Origin: Bacteroidales bacterium | Lineage (GTDB): Bacteria; Bacteroidota; Bacteroidia; Bacteroidales; Muribaculaceae | Assembly: GCA_014800845.1 (NCBI GenBank) | Contig: JAAVFJ010000055.1 | Span: forward strand, 1-64,000 | DNA length: 64,000 nt | Direction: 5' to 3' | Shown here: positions 44,073 to 53,284 of the stretch, piece after piece | Numbering within the stretch: position 1 is the first letter of the stretch | How the letters are laid out: each line of letters opens with the position of its first letter | Program-made: the position numbers and the translations under genes | The notes under the pieces: model-generated | Told to the model about the DNA's origin: nothing | Seen by the model: only the letters and a program-made list of their open reading frames with translations | Database searches by the model: none

Positions 44073-45416
44073 ATGGCAAATATTATCAAAATCAAGAGGG
44101 GGCTGAACATACCGATAAGCGGCCAAGCCGATGCTTCGCGTATAGAGCAGTGCACCCCTGCATATTGTGGTATAGTACCCGATGATTTCCCCGGTTACAA
44201 ATGGAAATGCGTGGTAGCTGAAGGTGATGCTGTGCTTTCGGGCTCCCCTCTGTTGTGTGCAAAGGAGAATCCCGAGATAGCGCTCGTCAGCCCTGTGGCC
44301 GGCACCGTCAAGGCCATAAACCGCGGGGAGCGCCGCCACATCCTGTCGGTAGTGGTGGAGGCATCAAAAGCTAAGTCTGACTATGTGAAGTTTCCGATTC
44401 CCTCGCTGTTTAAGGATGAAGAGGGGCGCCGGGAACTTCTCAATCTGCTGAGCACTTCGGGCATCCTTGCCTTCATCAGGCAGCGTCCTTACGACATAGT
44501 TCCCTCGGCTGATGTTCTGCCTCGCGATATTTTCGTGACCGCTTTTGATTCCGCACCGCTTGCTGCCGAGATGGTGACCGAAGATATGTATCCGGCGCTT
44601 GAGCGCGGCCTGGCGGCGCTTGCCAGTCTCACGGATGGTCGTGTGTATCTCGGCATCCCTTATGACTCGGCAATCACCAGCCGTGCCGCTGATGTCAATG
44701 AGTTTGACGGTCCGCATCCCGCCGGTAACGCCGGTGTGCAGGCTGCCGCCATTAAGCCTGTAAACAAGGGGGAAACCATCTGGACGCTCGATGCCCGCAC
44801 TGCGGTGCGCATTGGCAGACTGGTGACCACCGGTGTGCTCGATATGAGTGCCGAAGTGGCTGTGACCGGCCCGGAAGCCGAGAAGCCTTGCGTTATTCAC
44901 ACGCTTTTCGGCGCGGCCATGGTGGGTTTGCTCAAAGGGCATCTGCCTCAGAATGACAAGCACCTGAGAATAATAAGCGGCAATGTGCTGACCGGCGTGA
45001 GGGTGAAGGAGGATGGATTCCTTCGGTACCCTTACAGACAGGTAACCATCCTGGAAGAGGGTGACGATGCCGATGAATTCATGGGTTGGGCATCGCTTAA
45101 TCCGAAGAAATATAGCGTGAAGCGTAGTTTCCTTTCGCGACTGGGGAAGAAGCTTCATTTCGATGCGCGAGTGCGCGGCGGGGTGAGAGCGCCTATCCTC
45201 AGCGGTGAATACGACAAGGTCTTCCCGATGGACATATACCCGGAGTTTCTGCTTAAAGCTGCCGAAGCCGGCGATATTGACAAGATGGAGCAGCTCGGCA
45301 TCTATGAAGTGGCGCCCGAGGATTTCGCACTCGCCGAGTTTGTGGACACCTCCAAGCGCCCCCTGCAGCAGATTATCCGCCGCGCCCTAACAGACCTTCA
45401 CAAGGAATTATCCTGA
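44073..45416 (+). CDS. nqrA: Na+-translocating NADH:quinone reductase subunit A
   Basis: The 447-residue soluble subunit on the cytoplasmic face of the Na+-NQR complex, thought to take part in quinone binding. It starts IIKIKRGLNIPISGQ, as NqrA proteins do, and contains the RnfC-barrel-like KWKCVVAEGDAVLSGSPLL and the late VEVAP-type segment EVAPEDFALAEFVDTSK. It heads the six-gene operon with a consensus promoter; nqrB begins 24 bases later. Confidence 0.95.
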   Translation: MANIIKIKRGLNIPISGQADASRIEQCTPAYCGIVPDDFPGYKWKCVVAEGDAVLSGSPLLCAKENPEIALVSPVAGTVKAINRGERRHILSVVVEASKAKSDYVKFPIPSLFKDEEGRRELLNLLSTSGILAFIRQRPYDIVPSADVLPRDIFVTAFDSAPLAAEMVTEDMYPALERGLAALASLTDGRVYLGIPYDSAITSRAADVNEFDGPHPAGNAGVQAAAIKPVNKGETIWTLDARTAVRIGRLVTTGVLDMSAEVAVTGPEAEKPCVIHTLFGAAMVGLLKGHLPQNDKHLRIISGNVLTGVRVKEDGFLRYPYRQVTILEEGDDADEFMGWASLNPKKYSVKRSFLSRLGKKLHFDARVRGGVRAPILSGEYDKVFPMDIYPEFLLKAAEAGDIDKMEQLGIYEVAPEDFALAEFVDTSKRPLQQIIRRALTDLHKELS

Positions 45417-45440
45417 TAAATCCAGTAAACATTACAAGAA

Positions 45441-46628
45441 GTGAAACCATTAAAGCGACAGTTAGACCGTCTGAAGCCTCATTTCGAGCCGGGAGGAAAG
45501 TGGGAGAAACTCCACTCGGTGTTCGACGGCTTCTATACGTTCCTATATACACCCAACGAAACCTCGAAGTCCGGGGTGCATATTCATGACTCCAACGACT
45601 CCAAGCGCACTATGATAACCGTGGTGCTGGCGCTGTTGCCCTGCATGCTTTTCGGCATGTACAATATAGGCTTTCAGCACAATCTGGCTTGCGGAATCAC
45701 CGATGCGGGCTTCTTCAATACATTCATCTACGGCCTGCTGCGTGCGCTGCCTCAGATAGCGGTGGTCTATGCTGTGGGACTCGGCATTGAGTTTGTGGCT
45801 GCTCAGATGCGTGGCCATGAGATTCAGGAGGGCTTTCTGGTGTCAGGCATACTGATACCTATGATTTGCCCCATCAACACTCCGCTGTGGATGCTCGCCG
45901 TGGCTGTGGCCTTCTCGGTGATATTCGCCAAAGAGGTGTTTGGTGGCACCGGCTACAATATATTTAATGTGGCGCTGATTACCCGCGCGTTCCTCTTCTT
46001 TGCCTATCCGGCCAAGATGACCGGCGACCGTGTGTTTGTCAGCCTTGGCGGAGACAGCGCAGTCGATGGCTTCAGCGGTGCTACACCGCTCGGCCAGATT
46101 GCATCGTCGCTCACACCGGAGCACGTTACGCTGACCAATTCAGTGGGGGACCCTCTCAGCATGCTTGATTGCTTTTGGGGCTTCATTCCCGGCTCCTGGG
46201 GTGAAACCTCCACATTCTGTATTCTGCTCGGAGCGCTGATTCTTCTGTTCACCGGGATGGCTTCATGGCGCATAATTCTAAGCGGAATCCTCGGTGCTCT
46301 CTTCATGGGTTGGATTGCTAACGCCGCTGCTTCACCCCTCTATCCCGCCACTTATCTGTCACCCCTTGACCAGCTCTGCCTCGGTGGTTTCGCCTTCGCG
46401 ATAGTGTTCATGGCCACCGACCCGGTGACCGCTTGCCGCACTAACACAGGTAAGTACATTTATGGCTTCTTCACGGGGGTAATTGCTGTCATAATCCGCT
46501 GTTACAACAACGGGTATCCGGAAGGGGCCATGATGGCTGTGTTGCTGATGAACGCTTTCGCTTCGCTCATAGACTGGTGCGTGGTGAGAGTGAATGTTAA
46601 CAGGCGCATGCGCCGCATTATGAATTGA
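45441..46628 (+). CDS. nqrB: Na+-NQR subunit B
   Basis: A 395-residue polytopic membrane subunit carrying covalent FMN and forming the Na+ path. The flavinylation motif DGFSGATPLGQ puts the FMN on Thr215. About ten membrane segments follow a soluble N-terminus. The start codon is GTG at 45441, as no in-frame ATG fits. The stop TGA shares its last base with the nqrC ATG, indicating coupling. Confidence 0.95.
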   Translation: MKPLKRQLDRLKPHFEPGGKWEKLHSVFDGFYTFLYTPNETSKSGVHIHDSNDSKRTMITVVLALLPCMLFGMYNIGFQHNLACGITDAGFFNTFIYGLLRALPQIAVVYAVGLGIEFVAAQMRGHEIQEGFLVSGILIPMICPINTPLWMLAVAVAFSVIFAKEVFGGTGYNIFNVALITRAFLFFAYPAKMTGDRVFVSLGGDSAVDGFSGATPLGQIASSLTPEHVTLTNSVGDPLSMLDCFWGFIPGSWGETSTFCILLGALILLFTGMASWRIILSGILGALFMGWIANAAASPLYPATYLSPLDQLCLGGFAFAIVFMATDPVTACRTNTGKYIYGFFTGVIAVIIRCYNNGYPEGAMMAVLLMNAFASLIDWCVVRVNVNRRMRRIMN

Positions 46629-47347
46629 TGGTTATGAAGAAGCAAAGCAACACATATACGCTTATTTATGCCGTAGCGCTGGTGTTTGTGGTAGGCGTGC
46701 TGCTGTCAGTGGTCTATCAGGCGCTGCATCAGCGGCAGGAAGTTAATATAGCCAATGATACTCGGCTGCAGATTCTTCATGCCGCGCGTATTCCTACCGG
46801 TTCCGGCGATGTGGCCGATAAATTCAACTCTCACATTAAGAAAGCTTACATAGTTAATTACCACGGAGTTATCACGGACCGCAACCCCGAGCATGCGTTT
46901 AACGCATGTCTGAACATGGCTTCAGAGTTCAAGCAGCCCGGCGACAGGCGTAAGCTCCCGGTGCTTGAGTGTGCCACACCTGACGGAATAAAATACATAG
47001 TGCCGGTGTCTGGCGCGGGCCTCTGGGGTCCTATCTGGGGCTACGTGGCGTTTGACTCCAACGGCTCCACAATCTATGGTGCATACTTCGCGCATCAGGG
47101 GGAGACCCCCGGCCTGGGCGCGGAGATAGAAAAGCCTAAATTCTCAGACCAGTTCGAGGGCAAGAATATCTTCACCTCCCGAGGTAAGTTTACATCAGTG
47201 ACAGTGTGCAAGCCGGGACAGGAGCCCTCTTCCGGCGATTATGTCCACGGAGTGAGCGGCGGTACCATCACCAGTCAGGGTGTGAGCAAAATGCTGCGTG
47301 AGAGTCTCGAACCCTACACCCAGTTTTTTCGCACACTGAGAAATTAA
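46628..47347 (+). CDS. nqrC: Na+-NQR subunit C
   Basis: 239 residues with one N-terminal membrane helix (about 11-30) and a periplasmic domain carrying the second covalent FMN, at Thr213 in VSGGTITS. The family motif often reads SGAT, so the Ala-to-Gly change is minor. The ATG at 46628 overlaps the nqrB stop by one base; an ATG two codons downstream is also possible. The segment GETPGLGAEIE before the FMN site is typical. Confidence 0.93.
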   Translation: MVMKKQSNTYTLIYAVALVFVVGVLLSVVYQALHQRQEVNIANDTRLQILHAARIPTGSGDVADKFNSHIKKAYIVNYHGVITDRNPEHAFNACLNMASEFKQPGDRRKLPVLECATPDGIKYIVPVSGAGLWGPIWGYVAFDSNGSTIYGAYFAHQGETPGLGAEIEKPKFSDQFEGKNIFTSRGKFTSVTVCKPGQEPSSGDYVHGVSGGTITSQGVSKMLRESLEPYTQFFRTLRN

Positions 47348-47361
47348 AATTATCCTGAATC

Positions 47362-47982
47362 ATGGCAAATCAATCAATAAAGACACTGCTCAATCCTCTC
47401 TCCAAGGACAACCCGGTGATTGTCCAGATTCTCGGCATCTGTTCGGCGCTGGCAGTCACCGCCAAACTGGAGCCTGCAGTAGTCATGACAATCTCTGTTA
47501 CGGCTGTGCTTGCGCTGGCCAACGTGATAATCTCGCTGATGAGAAAGACCATTCCGAGTTCCATCCGAATCATTGTGCAGCTCGTGGTCGTGGCAGCGCT
47601 TGTGGTGATTGTGGAGCAGGTGCTCAAGGCGTTTGCTTACGATGTGAGCAAGCAGCTTTCAGTGTTCATTGGCCTCATTATCACCAACTGTATCCTGATG
47701 GGGCGCCTTGAGGCTTTCGCGTTGAACAACCGGCCCTGGCCCTCGTTTCTCGATGGGCTGGGCAACGGTCTCGGCTATGGCATCATACTTATAATCGTGG
47801 CCTTTTTTCGCGAATTGCTCGGCAACGGAACCCTCTGGGGCTATCAGGTGGTGCCTCAGTCCTGGTATGACGCAGGATATATGAATAACGGCATGATGAT
47901 TCTCCCCCCGATGGCACTCATCACCGTGGGCTGCATCATCTGGGTGCACCGTTCAAAGAATAAGGACCTTCAGGAAGATTGA
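47362..47982 (+). CDS. nqrD: Na+-NQR subunit D
   Basis: A 206-residue membrane protein with six helices, one half of the NqrD/NqrE pseudo-symmetric pair. It starts with LLNPLSKDNPVIVQILGICSALAVT and has the half-membrane segment IGLIITNCILMGRLEAFAL, containing the cysteine that helps hold the intramembrane Fe-S centre. It starts 14 bases after nqrC. Confidence 0.94.
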   Translation: MANQSIKTLLNPLSKDNPVIVQILGICSALAVTAKLEPAVVMTISVTAVLALANVIISLMRKTIPSSIRIIVQLVVVAALVVIVEQVLKAFAYDVSKQLSVFIGLIITNCILMGRLEAFALNNRPWPSFLDGLGNGLGYGIILIIVAFFRELLGNGTLWGYQVVPQSWYDAGYMNNGMMILPPMALITVGCIIWVHRSKNKDLQED

Positions 47983-47984
47983 TT

Positions 47985-48599
47985 ATGGAAAATCTGAATC
48001 TATTCATCCGGTCGATTTTTATCGACAACATGATATTCGCCTACTTCCTGGGCATGTGTAGCTTTCTGGCCGTGTCCAAGAATGTAAAGACAGCATTCGG
48101 GCTCGGTGTGGCTGTGAGCGTAGTGCTCATGCTGGCGCTCCCTATAACCTGGTGCATCAACAGCTTCATACTTGAGCCGGGTGCCCTGAGTTGGCTCGGC
48201 GAGCAGTATGCCTCCACTGACATGAGCTTCCTCGGGTTGATTATGTTCATAGCCGTGATAGCCGGTCTGGTGCAGATACTGGAGATGGTTATCGAAAAGT
48301 ACAGCCCCTCGCTCTACAATTCATTGGGCATCTTCCTCCCACTGATAGCAGTGAACTGCGCCATACTCGGAGCGGTGCTCTTCATGCAGCAGCGCAATTT
48401 CGACAATGCGTGGACCGCCACGGTCTATGGTGCCGGTTCCGGCATAGGCTGGTTGCTCGCCATTACCTGCATAGCGGCCATACGTGAGCGTCTGGTGACA
48501 AAAGCTATTCCGGCTCCGCTGCGCGGCGTGGGCATCACTTTTATCATAACAGGACTCATGGGTATAGCCTTCATGAGTTTCCTCGGCATAAAACTGTAA
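47985..48599 (+). CDS. nqrE: Na+-NQR subunit E
   Basis: A 204-residue membrane protein homologous to NqrD. It begins MENLNLFIRSIFIDNMIFAYFLGMCSFLAVSK and has LPLIAVNCAILGAVLF, with the matching cysteine for the shared Fe-S centre. ATG at 47985, 2 bases after the nqrD stop, is preferred to a TTG six bases earlier. Confidence 0.94.
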   Translation: MENLNLFIRSIFIDNMIFAYFLGMCSFLAVSKNVKTAFGLGVAVSVVLMLALPITWCINSFILEPGALSWLGEQYASTDMSFLGLIMFIAVIAGLVQILEMVIEKYSPSLYNSLGIFLPLIAVNCAILGAVLFMQQRNFDNAWTATVYGAGSGIGWLLAITCIAAIRERLVTKAIPAPLRGVGITFIITGLMGIAFMSFLGIKL

Positions 48600-48605
48600 G
48601 CGAAA

Positions 48606-49895
48606 ATGATTTGCACAATATCCATATCAAACATAATCGTGGCCGCCGGGCTCTTCACTCTCATCACTTTTGTATTGGTGGTGGGGCTGTTGGTGGCGCG
48701 TAAACTGCTGGTTAAATCCGGCAATGTCAACATCGATGTCAATCAGGGCTACAAGGAGATTGAGGCCCCGGCAGGGGGCTCCCTGCTTTCTACGCTGGCT
48801 GCTTACGGCGATATTCATCTGTCGTCGGCTTGTGGCGGAAAGGGTAGCTGCGGACAATGTAAATTGCAGGTGCTGAGTGGCGGCGGCGAGATGCTCCCCA
48901 CCGAAGCTGTGCATTTTTCGCGCAAGCAGATTAAAGACAACTGGCGCCTGGGCTGCCAGGTAAAGGTGAAGGAGGACATGAAGATTAAGGTAGAGGAATC
49001 CGCGCTCGAAGTAAAGGAGTGGGAATGTACCGTGCTGAGCAACCGCAATGTCGCTACCTTCATAAAGGAATTGATTGTGCAGTTGCCCGAGGGTGCCCAC
49101 ATGGATTTCCTGCCCGGCTCTTACGCCCAGATCAGGATTCCGGCCTACTCCATGGATTATGACAGGGATATTGATAAGAAACTGATAGGGGATGAGTACC
49201 TCCCGGCCTGGGATAAGTTCGGACTGTTCACGCTCAGGTGCAAGAACGACACGCCGACGGTTAGGGCTTACTCCATGGCTAATTATCCCGCTGAGGGTGA
49301 CCGCATAATGCTGACGGTGAGGATAGCCACGCCCCCCTTCAAACCCAGACCTCAGGTCGGTTTCCAGCCTGTGAGCCCCGGCATAGCCTCGTCTTACATC
49401 TTCACGCTGAAGCCCGGCGACAAGGTGACAATGAGTGGTCCTTACGGCGATTTCCATCCTATATTCGACTCCAAGGCAGAGATGATTTGGGTGGGTGGCG
49501 GCGCCGGTATGGCTCCCCTGCGTGCTCAGATTATGCACATGCTGCGCACGCTTCACACCACCGACAGGGAGATGCACTTCTTCTACGGAGCGCGTGCCCT
49601 CAATGAGGTGTTTTATCTTGATGACTTCCTTCAGCTGGAGAAGGAGTTCCCCAACTTCCATTTCCATCTTGCGCTTGATCGCCCTGATCCCGCTGCTGAC
49701 GCGGCCGGGGTGACGTACACCCCCGGATTCGTGCATCAGGTGATGCTGGACACGTATCTGAAAAATCATCCGGACCCCGAGGACATAGAGTATTACATGT
49801 GTGGCCCCGGGCCCATGAGTAAAGCTGTGAACGAGATGCTTTATTCACTGGGTGTGGACCCCGAAGCCATACATTACGACGACTTCGGAGGATAA
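48606..49895 (+). CDS. nqrF: Na+-NQR subunit F (NADH dehydrogenase module)
   Basis: A 429-residue entry point for electrons from NADH. One N-terminal helix (about 5-30) is followed by a [2Fe-2S] ferredoxin domain with Cys76, Cys82, Cys85 and Cys117. The FAD-binding motif RAYSMANYP (220-228) and the nucleotide-binding segment WVGGGAGMAPLRAQI lie in the reductase domain, and the end is YDDFGG. It completes the operon 6 bases after nqrE. Confidence 0.95.
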   Translation: MICTISISNIIVAAGLFTLITFVLVVGLLVARKLLVKSGNVNIDVNQGYKEIEAPAGGSLLSTLAAYGDIHLSSACGGKGSCGQCKLQVLSGGGEMLPTEAVHFSRKQIKDNWRLGCQVKVKEDMKIKVEESALEVKEWECTVLSNRNVATFIKELIVQLPEGAHMDFLPGSYAQIRIPAYSMDYDRDIDKKLIGDEYLPAWDKFGLFTLRCKNDTPTVRAYSMANYPAEGDRIMLTVRIATPPFKPRPQVGFQPVSPGIASSYIFTLKPGDKVTMSGPYGDFHPIFDSKAEMIWVGGGAGMAPLRAQIMHMLRTLHTTDREMHFFYGARALNEVFYLDDFLQLEKEFPNFHFHLALDRPDPAADAAGVTYTPGFVHQVMLDTYLKNHPDPEDIEYYMCGPGPMSKAVNEMLYSLGVDPEAIHYDDFGG

Positions 49896-49928
49896 GATGA
49901 AAAAGGTTTAAAAAATCTGAATCTCTTG

Positions 49929-49973
49929 AAACACTCTGAAGCCTTAAGGCGTTAATAATTGTAAAGAGTGTTT
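49929..49973 (+). promoter_or_regulatory. Long-loop hairpin between nqrF and the glycogen cluster
   Basis: AAACACTCT (49929-49937) pairs with AGAGTGTTT (49965-49973), with palindrome GCCTTAAGGC inside the loop. There is no T-run, so it is either a weak terminator or a leader structure of the debranching-enzyme message. No TAnnTTTG element was found between it and 50024. Confidence 0.4.
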
Positions 49974-50023
49974 AACCGCTAATACTTGCATGCTCAACAT
50001 CCAACTATAATATCTACGAACCT

Positions 50024-51994
50024 ATGAGTTATCTTAAGTTTGATAAGAACCTAATGATTAATTTGGAGCAGAGTCTGCCAAAGGAGATGCTGCGTACAAA
50101 TAAAAGCGGCGCTTATCATTGCACAACTATAGTGGGTTGCAACACCCGCAAGCAGCATGGGTTACTTGTCATCCCTATACCTGAAATGGATGATAAGGCT
50201 CATGTTCTGCTTTCATCGCTCGACGAGACGGTGATTCAGCACGGCGCCCCCTTCAATCTCGGACTGCACCAGTATGGCGAGGGAGTATTCAGCCCTAACG
50301 GCCATAAGTACATCCGCGAATTTAATTGCGACAACGTGCCCTCTGTGCTCTACAGAGTTGGGGGCGTGATTCTGAAGAAAAAGAAGGTGTTCATCTCTCA
50401 CGAGAACCGAATTCTGATAAAGTATACGCTGCTCGATGCCCATTCCCCAACAACGCTGCAGTTCCGTCCGTTTCTTGCCTTCCGCAACGCCAACGACCTC
50501 TGCATGGAAAACGGCTCCATCAATAAGGAGATGCAGCGGGCAGCCGGCGGCATGAGTTGCTGTCTCTATCCCGGCTATCCGCGACTGTTCATGCAGTTTA
50601 ACAAGAAGGCGAAGTGGGTTGACGACGGCCACTGGTATAACGGAATCGAGTATTATAAAGACCGAGACCGCGGCATACCCTATAAGGAGGACCTCTGGGT
50701 GCCCGGCTATTTTGAATTGCCCATCAAGAAGGGTGAGAGCATAATCTTCTCAGCCGCCACATTTGAGTGTGACCCCACGGACTTCGAGACCATCTATGAG
50801 GGAGAGATAGCCACACGCACTAATCGCACCTCATTCTACAACTGCCTGAAGAACTCCGCCAAGCAATTCTACCTGAAGAATGACAAGGGGATGTATATCA
50901 TGGCCGGTTATCCGTGGTACAATGTTCGCGGTCGCGACGAGCTCATAGCGCTCCCCGGCTGCACGCTGGCCATAGACCATCAGCAGGACTTCGAGGCTAT
51001 AGCCGATACGTTCATAAATGCACTCGAGCGCTATCTGCTGACAGGCGAAAAGGACAGCACCATTCACGAGATAGACTTGCCCGACATACCCCTCTGGCTT
51101 CTGTGGGCACTGCAGCAATATCGTCGCCGCCTCGGGGTGGAAAAGTGTCGCGAGCGTTATGGCGAGGTAGTAGCCCGTCTGGTAGATGCTGTTAACACCG
51201 GAAAGGTGCCCAACCTCTTCCGCGATGAAAACGGACTGCTTACCACTGACGGACATGACAAGCCCGTAAGCTGGCTGTCGGCCTCCATTCAGGGGCGCCC
51301 CATCATACCCCGCTCAGGCTATCTGGTGGAATTCAATGCGCTCTGGTATAACGCGGTGAAGTTTGCCGAAGAACTCTTTACCGGTGTGCCCGGCAAGGAG
51401 GATTTTACGAGCGCTATGCATGAATTGGCTGAGGGCATGAAGCAGCCCTTCCTCGACGTATTCCTTAACGAGGCAGGCTACCTCTATGATTATGTGGATG
51501 GTGCGTACACCGACCTCAACGTGCGTCCCAACATGGCTGTGGCTGCCGGTCTTGACTTCTCACCGCTCAGCCGCCGTCAGCGCAAAATAGTGCTTGACTT
51601 TGTTACCCGCGAATTGCTTACCCCCAAGGGCTTGCGTTCGCTCACGCCGAAGAGCGGCGGCTATCATCCGCAGTATGTGGGTGGTCCGCTGGAGCGTGAG
51701 TATGCCGTGCATCAGGGTCCTGCGCGCCCCTGGCTGTTCGGTTTCTATGCCGACGCCTATTTCAAGGTGTTCGGACTCACGGGTCTTGGTTTCATAGAGC
51801 GTCAGCTCATTGGTTATGAAGATGAGATGGCGGAAGGCTGCATAGGTTCCCTCTCTGAGCTCTATGACGGCAATCCCCCCTACACCGGTCGCGGCGCTGT
51901 GAGCACCGCTAAGAATGTAGGCGAAATTCTCCGCACTCTCTATAATGTTAAACAGCTCAACAAGCAGTTGCTTGCCGAGGAACAATCTAATTAA
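50024..51994 (+). CDS. Glycogen debranching enzyme, archaeal type (GH133)
   Basis: A 656-residue amylo-alpha-1,6-glucosidase of the bacterial/archaeal type. The N-terminal beta-rich domain (about 15-230) opens with NKSGAYHCTTIVGCNTRKQHGLLV. The C-terminal (alpha/alpha)6 catalytic barrel includes YPWYNVRGRDELIALPG, LWYNAVKFAEEL, DLNVRPNMAVAAGLDFSPL and GPARPWLFGFYADAY. It removes branch points from glycogen. It is followed after 8 bases by the synthase gene and is the first of three glycogen genes. Confidence 0.92.
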   Translation: MSYLKFDKNLMINLEQSLPKEMLRTNKSGAYHCTTIVGCNTRKQHGLLVIPIPEMDDKAHVLLSSLDETVIQHGAPFNLGLHQYGEGVFSPNGHKYIREFNCDNVPSVLYRVGGVILKKKKVFISHENRILIKYTLLDAHSPTTLQFRPFLAFRNANDLCMENGSINKEMQRAAGGMSCCLYPGYPRLFMQFNKKAKWVDDGHWYNGIEYYKDRDRGIPYKEDLWVPGYFELPIKKGESIIFSAATFECDPTDFETIYEGEIATRTNRTSFYNCLKNSAKQFYLKNDKGMYIMAGYPWYNVRGRDELIALPGCTLAIDHQQDFEAIADTFINALERYLLTGEKDSTIHEIDLPDIPLWLLWALQQYRRRLGVEKCRERYGEVVARLVDAVNTGKVPNLFRDENGLLTTDGHDKPVSWLSASIQGRPIIPRSGYLVEFNALWYNAVKFAEELFTGVPGKEDFTSAMHELAEGMKQPFLDVFLNEAGYLYDYVDGAYTDLNVRPNMAVAAGLDFSPLSRRQRKIVLDFVTRELLTPKGLRSLTPKSGGYHPQYVGGPLEREYAVHQGPARPWLFGFYADAYFKVFGLTGLGFIERQLIGYEDEMAEGCIGSLSELYDGNPPYTGRGAVSTAKNVGEILRTLYNVKQLNKQLLAEEQSN

Positions 51995-52002
51995 TCAAAA
52001 GT

Positions 52003-53256
52003 ATGAAAGCATTAATGTTTGGTTGGGAGTTTCCCCCACACATCCTCGGCGGACTGGGTACAGCAAGCTACGGGTTGACCCGCGGTATGCACAACTGCGG
52101 GAACATGGATATCACTTTTGTAATCCCCAGACCTCAGGGCGATGAAGACACTTCGTTTGCTCAGATTATAGGCGCGTCAAACACCCCCGTGGCCTGGCGC
52201 GATGTCAGCTATGATTATGTGAAGGAGCGCCAGGGCAACGTCATGTCGCCTGAGCTCTATTTCGATTTGCGCGACCATATCTATGCTGACTTCAACTATC
52301 TGCACCTCAACGATTTGGGCTGCATAGAGTTCTCAGGTCGTTACCCCGACAACCTTCTTGAGGAAATCAACAATTACTCAATCGTGGCCGGCGTGATAGC
52401 GCGCACAATACCCTGCGACGTGATTCATTCTCACGACTGGCTGACCTATCCTGCCGGCATACATGCAAAGAAAGTGACAGGCAAGCCCCTCGTGATTCAT
52501 GTGCATGCCACAGACTTCGACCGTTCGCGCGGCAATGTCAACCCCACGGTGTTCGGCATTGAGAAGGATGGCATGGAAAATGCCGACCACATCATAACAG
52601 TCTCCGAGCTCACTCGCCGCACAGTGATTGAGAAGTATGGCATCAATCCCGACAAGGTGACTACGGTGCACAATGCCGTAGTGCCCCTGAGCGAGGATAT
52701 CTTGTCTATTCCCAAGCCTGATAACAAGGAGAAAGTGGTCACCTTCCTCGGGCGTATCACCATGCAGAAGGGCCCCGAATATTTCGTGGAGGCGGCCGCC
52801 AAGGTGCTTAAAAAGAATCCTAACGTGCGCTTCGTCATGGCCGGTTCCGGCGACATGATGGACAAAATGATACGCCTGGCTGCCAAGCGAGGCATAGCTG
52901 ACCGATTTCACTTCACAGGCTTCCTGCGCGGTAAACAGGTCTACGAGATGCTGGCTGCATCTGACGTCTACGTTATGCCCTCTGTCTCCGAGCCCTTCGG
53001 CATTTCACCCCTCGAGGCTATGCAGATGGGTGTACCCTCCATAATCTCCAAGCAGAGTGGCTGCGCCGAAATTCTCAATCATGTGATTAAGACTGATTAC
53101 TGGGACGTAGACGCCATGGCCGACGCCATGCATGCCCTCACTACTTACCCTGCCATGCACGAATCTCTCAAGCGCGAAGGCATAGAGGAGATGAAGGGCA
53201 TAACATGGGAGAAGGCCGGACAGAAAGTGATAGATATATATAATAAGGTAATTTGA
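52003..53256 (+). CDS. Glycogen synthase-like GT4/GT5 glycosyltransferase
   Basis: A 417-residue GT-B enzyme. The N-terminal FGWEFPPHILGGLGTASYGLTRGM contains the Lys-less GGLG loop of this group. The C-terminal domain has FLGRITMQKGPEYFVEAA and EPFGISPLEAMQMG, the donor-binding E(x7)E element. The genes on both sides make a role in glycogen elongation likely. It is assigned by context; a related sugar transferase cannot be excluded by motifs alone. Confidence 0.85.
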   Translation: MKALMFGWEFPPHILGGLGTASYGLTRGMHNCGNMDITFVIPRPQGDEDTSFAQIIGASNTPVAWRDVSYDYVKERQGNVMSPELYFDLRDHIYADFNYLHLNDLGCIEFSGRYPDNLLEEINNYSIVAGVIARTIPCDVIHSHDWLTYPAGIHAKKVTGKPLVIHVHATDFDRSRGNVNPTVFGIEKDGMENADHIITVSELTRRTVIEKYGINPDKVTTVHNAVVPLSEDILSIPKPDNKEKVVTFLGRITMQKGPEYFVEAAAKVLKKNPNVRFVMAGSGDMMDKMIRLAAKRGIADRFHFTGFLRGKQVYEMLAASDVYVMPSVSEPFGISPLEAMQMGVPSIISKQSGCAEILNHVIKTDYWDVDAMADAMHALTTYPAMHESLKREGIEEMKGITWEKAGQKVIDIYNKVI

Positions 53257-53284
53257 CCGCAAACCTAATAATACATAGACTACA

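Noticed and set aside
46625..46627. TTG start for nqrC
   Set aside because: An ATG overlapping the nqrB stop at 46628 is better placed.
48627..49769. 380-residue open frame opposite nqrF
   Set aside because: Antisense shadow; nqrF is complete and unambiguous.
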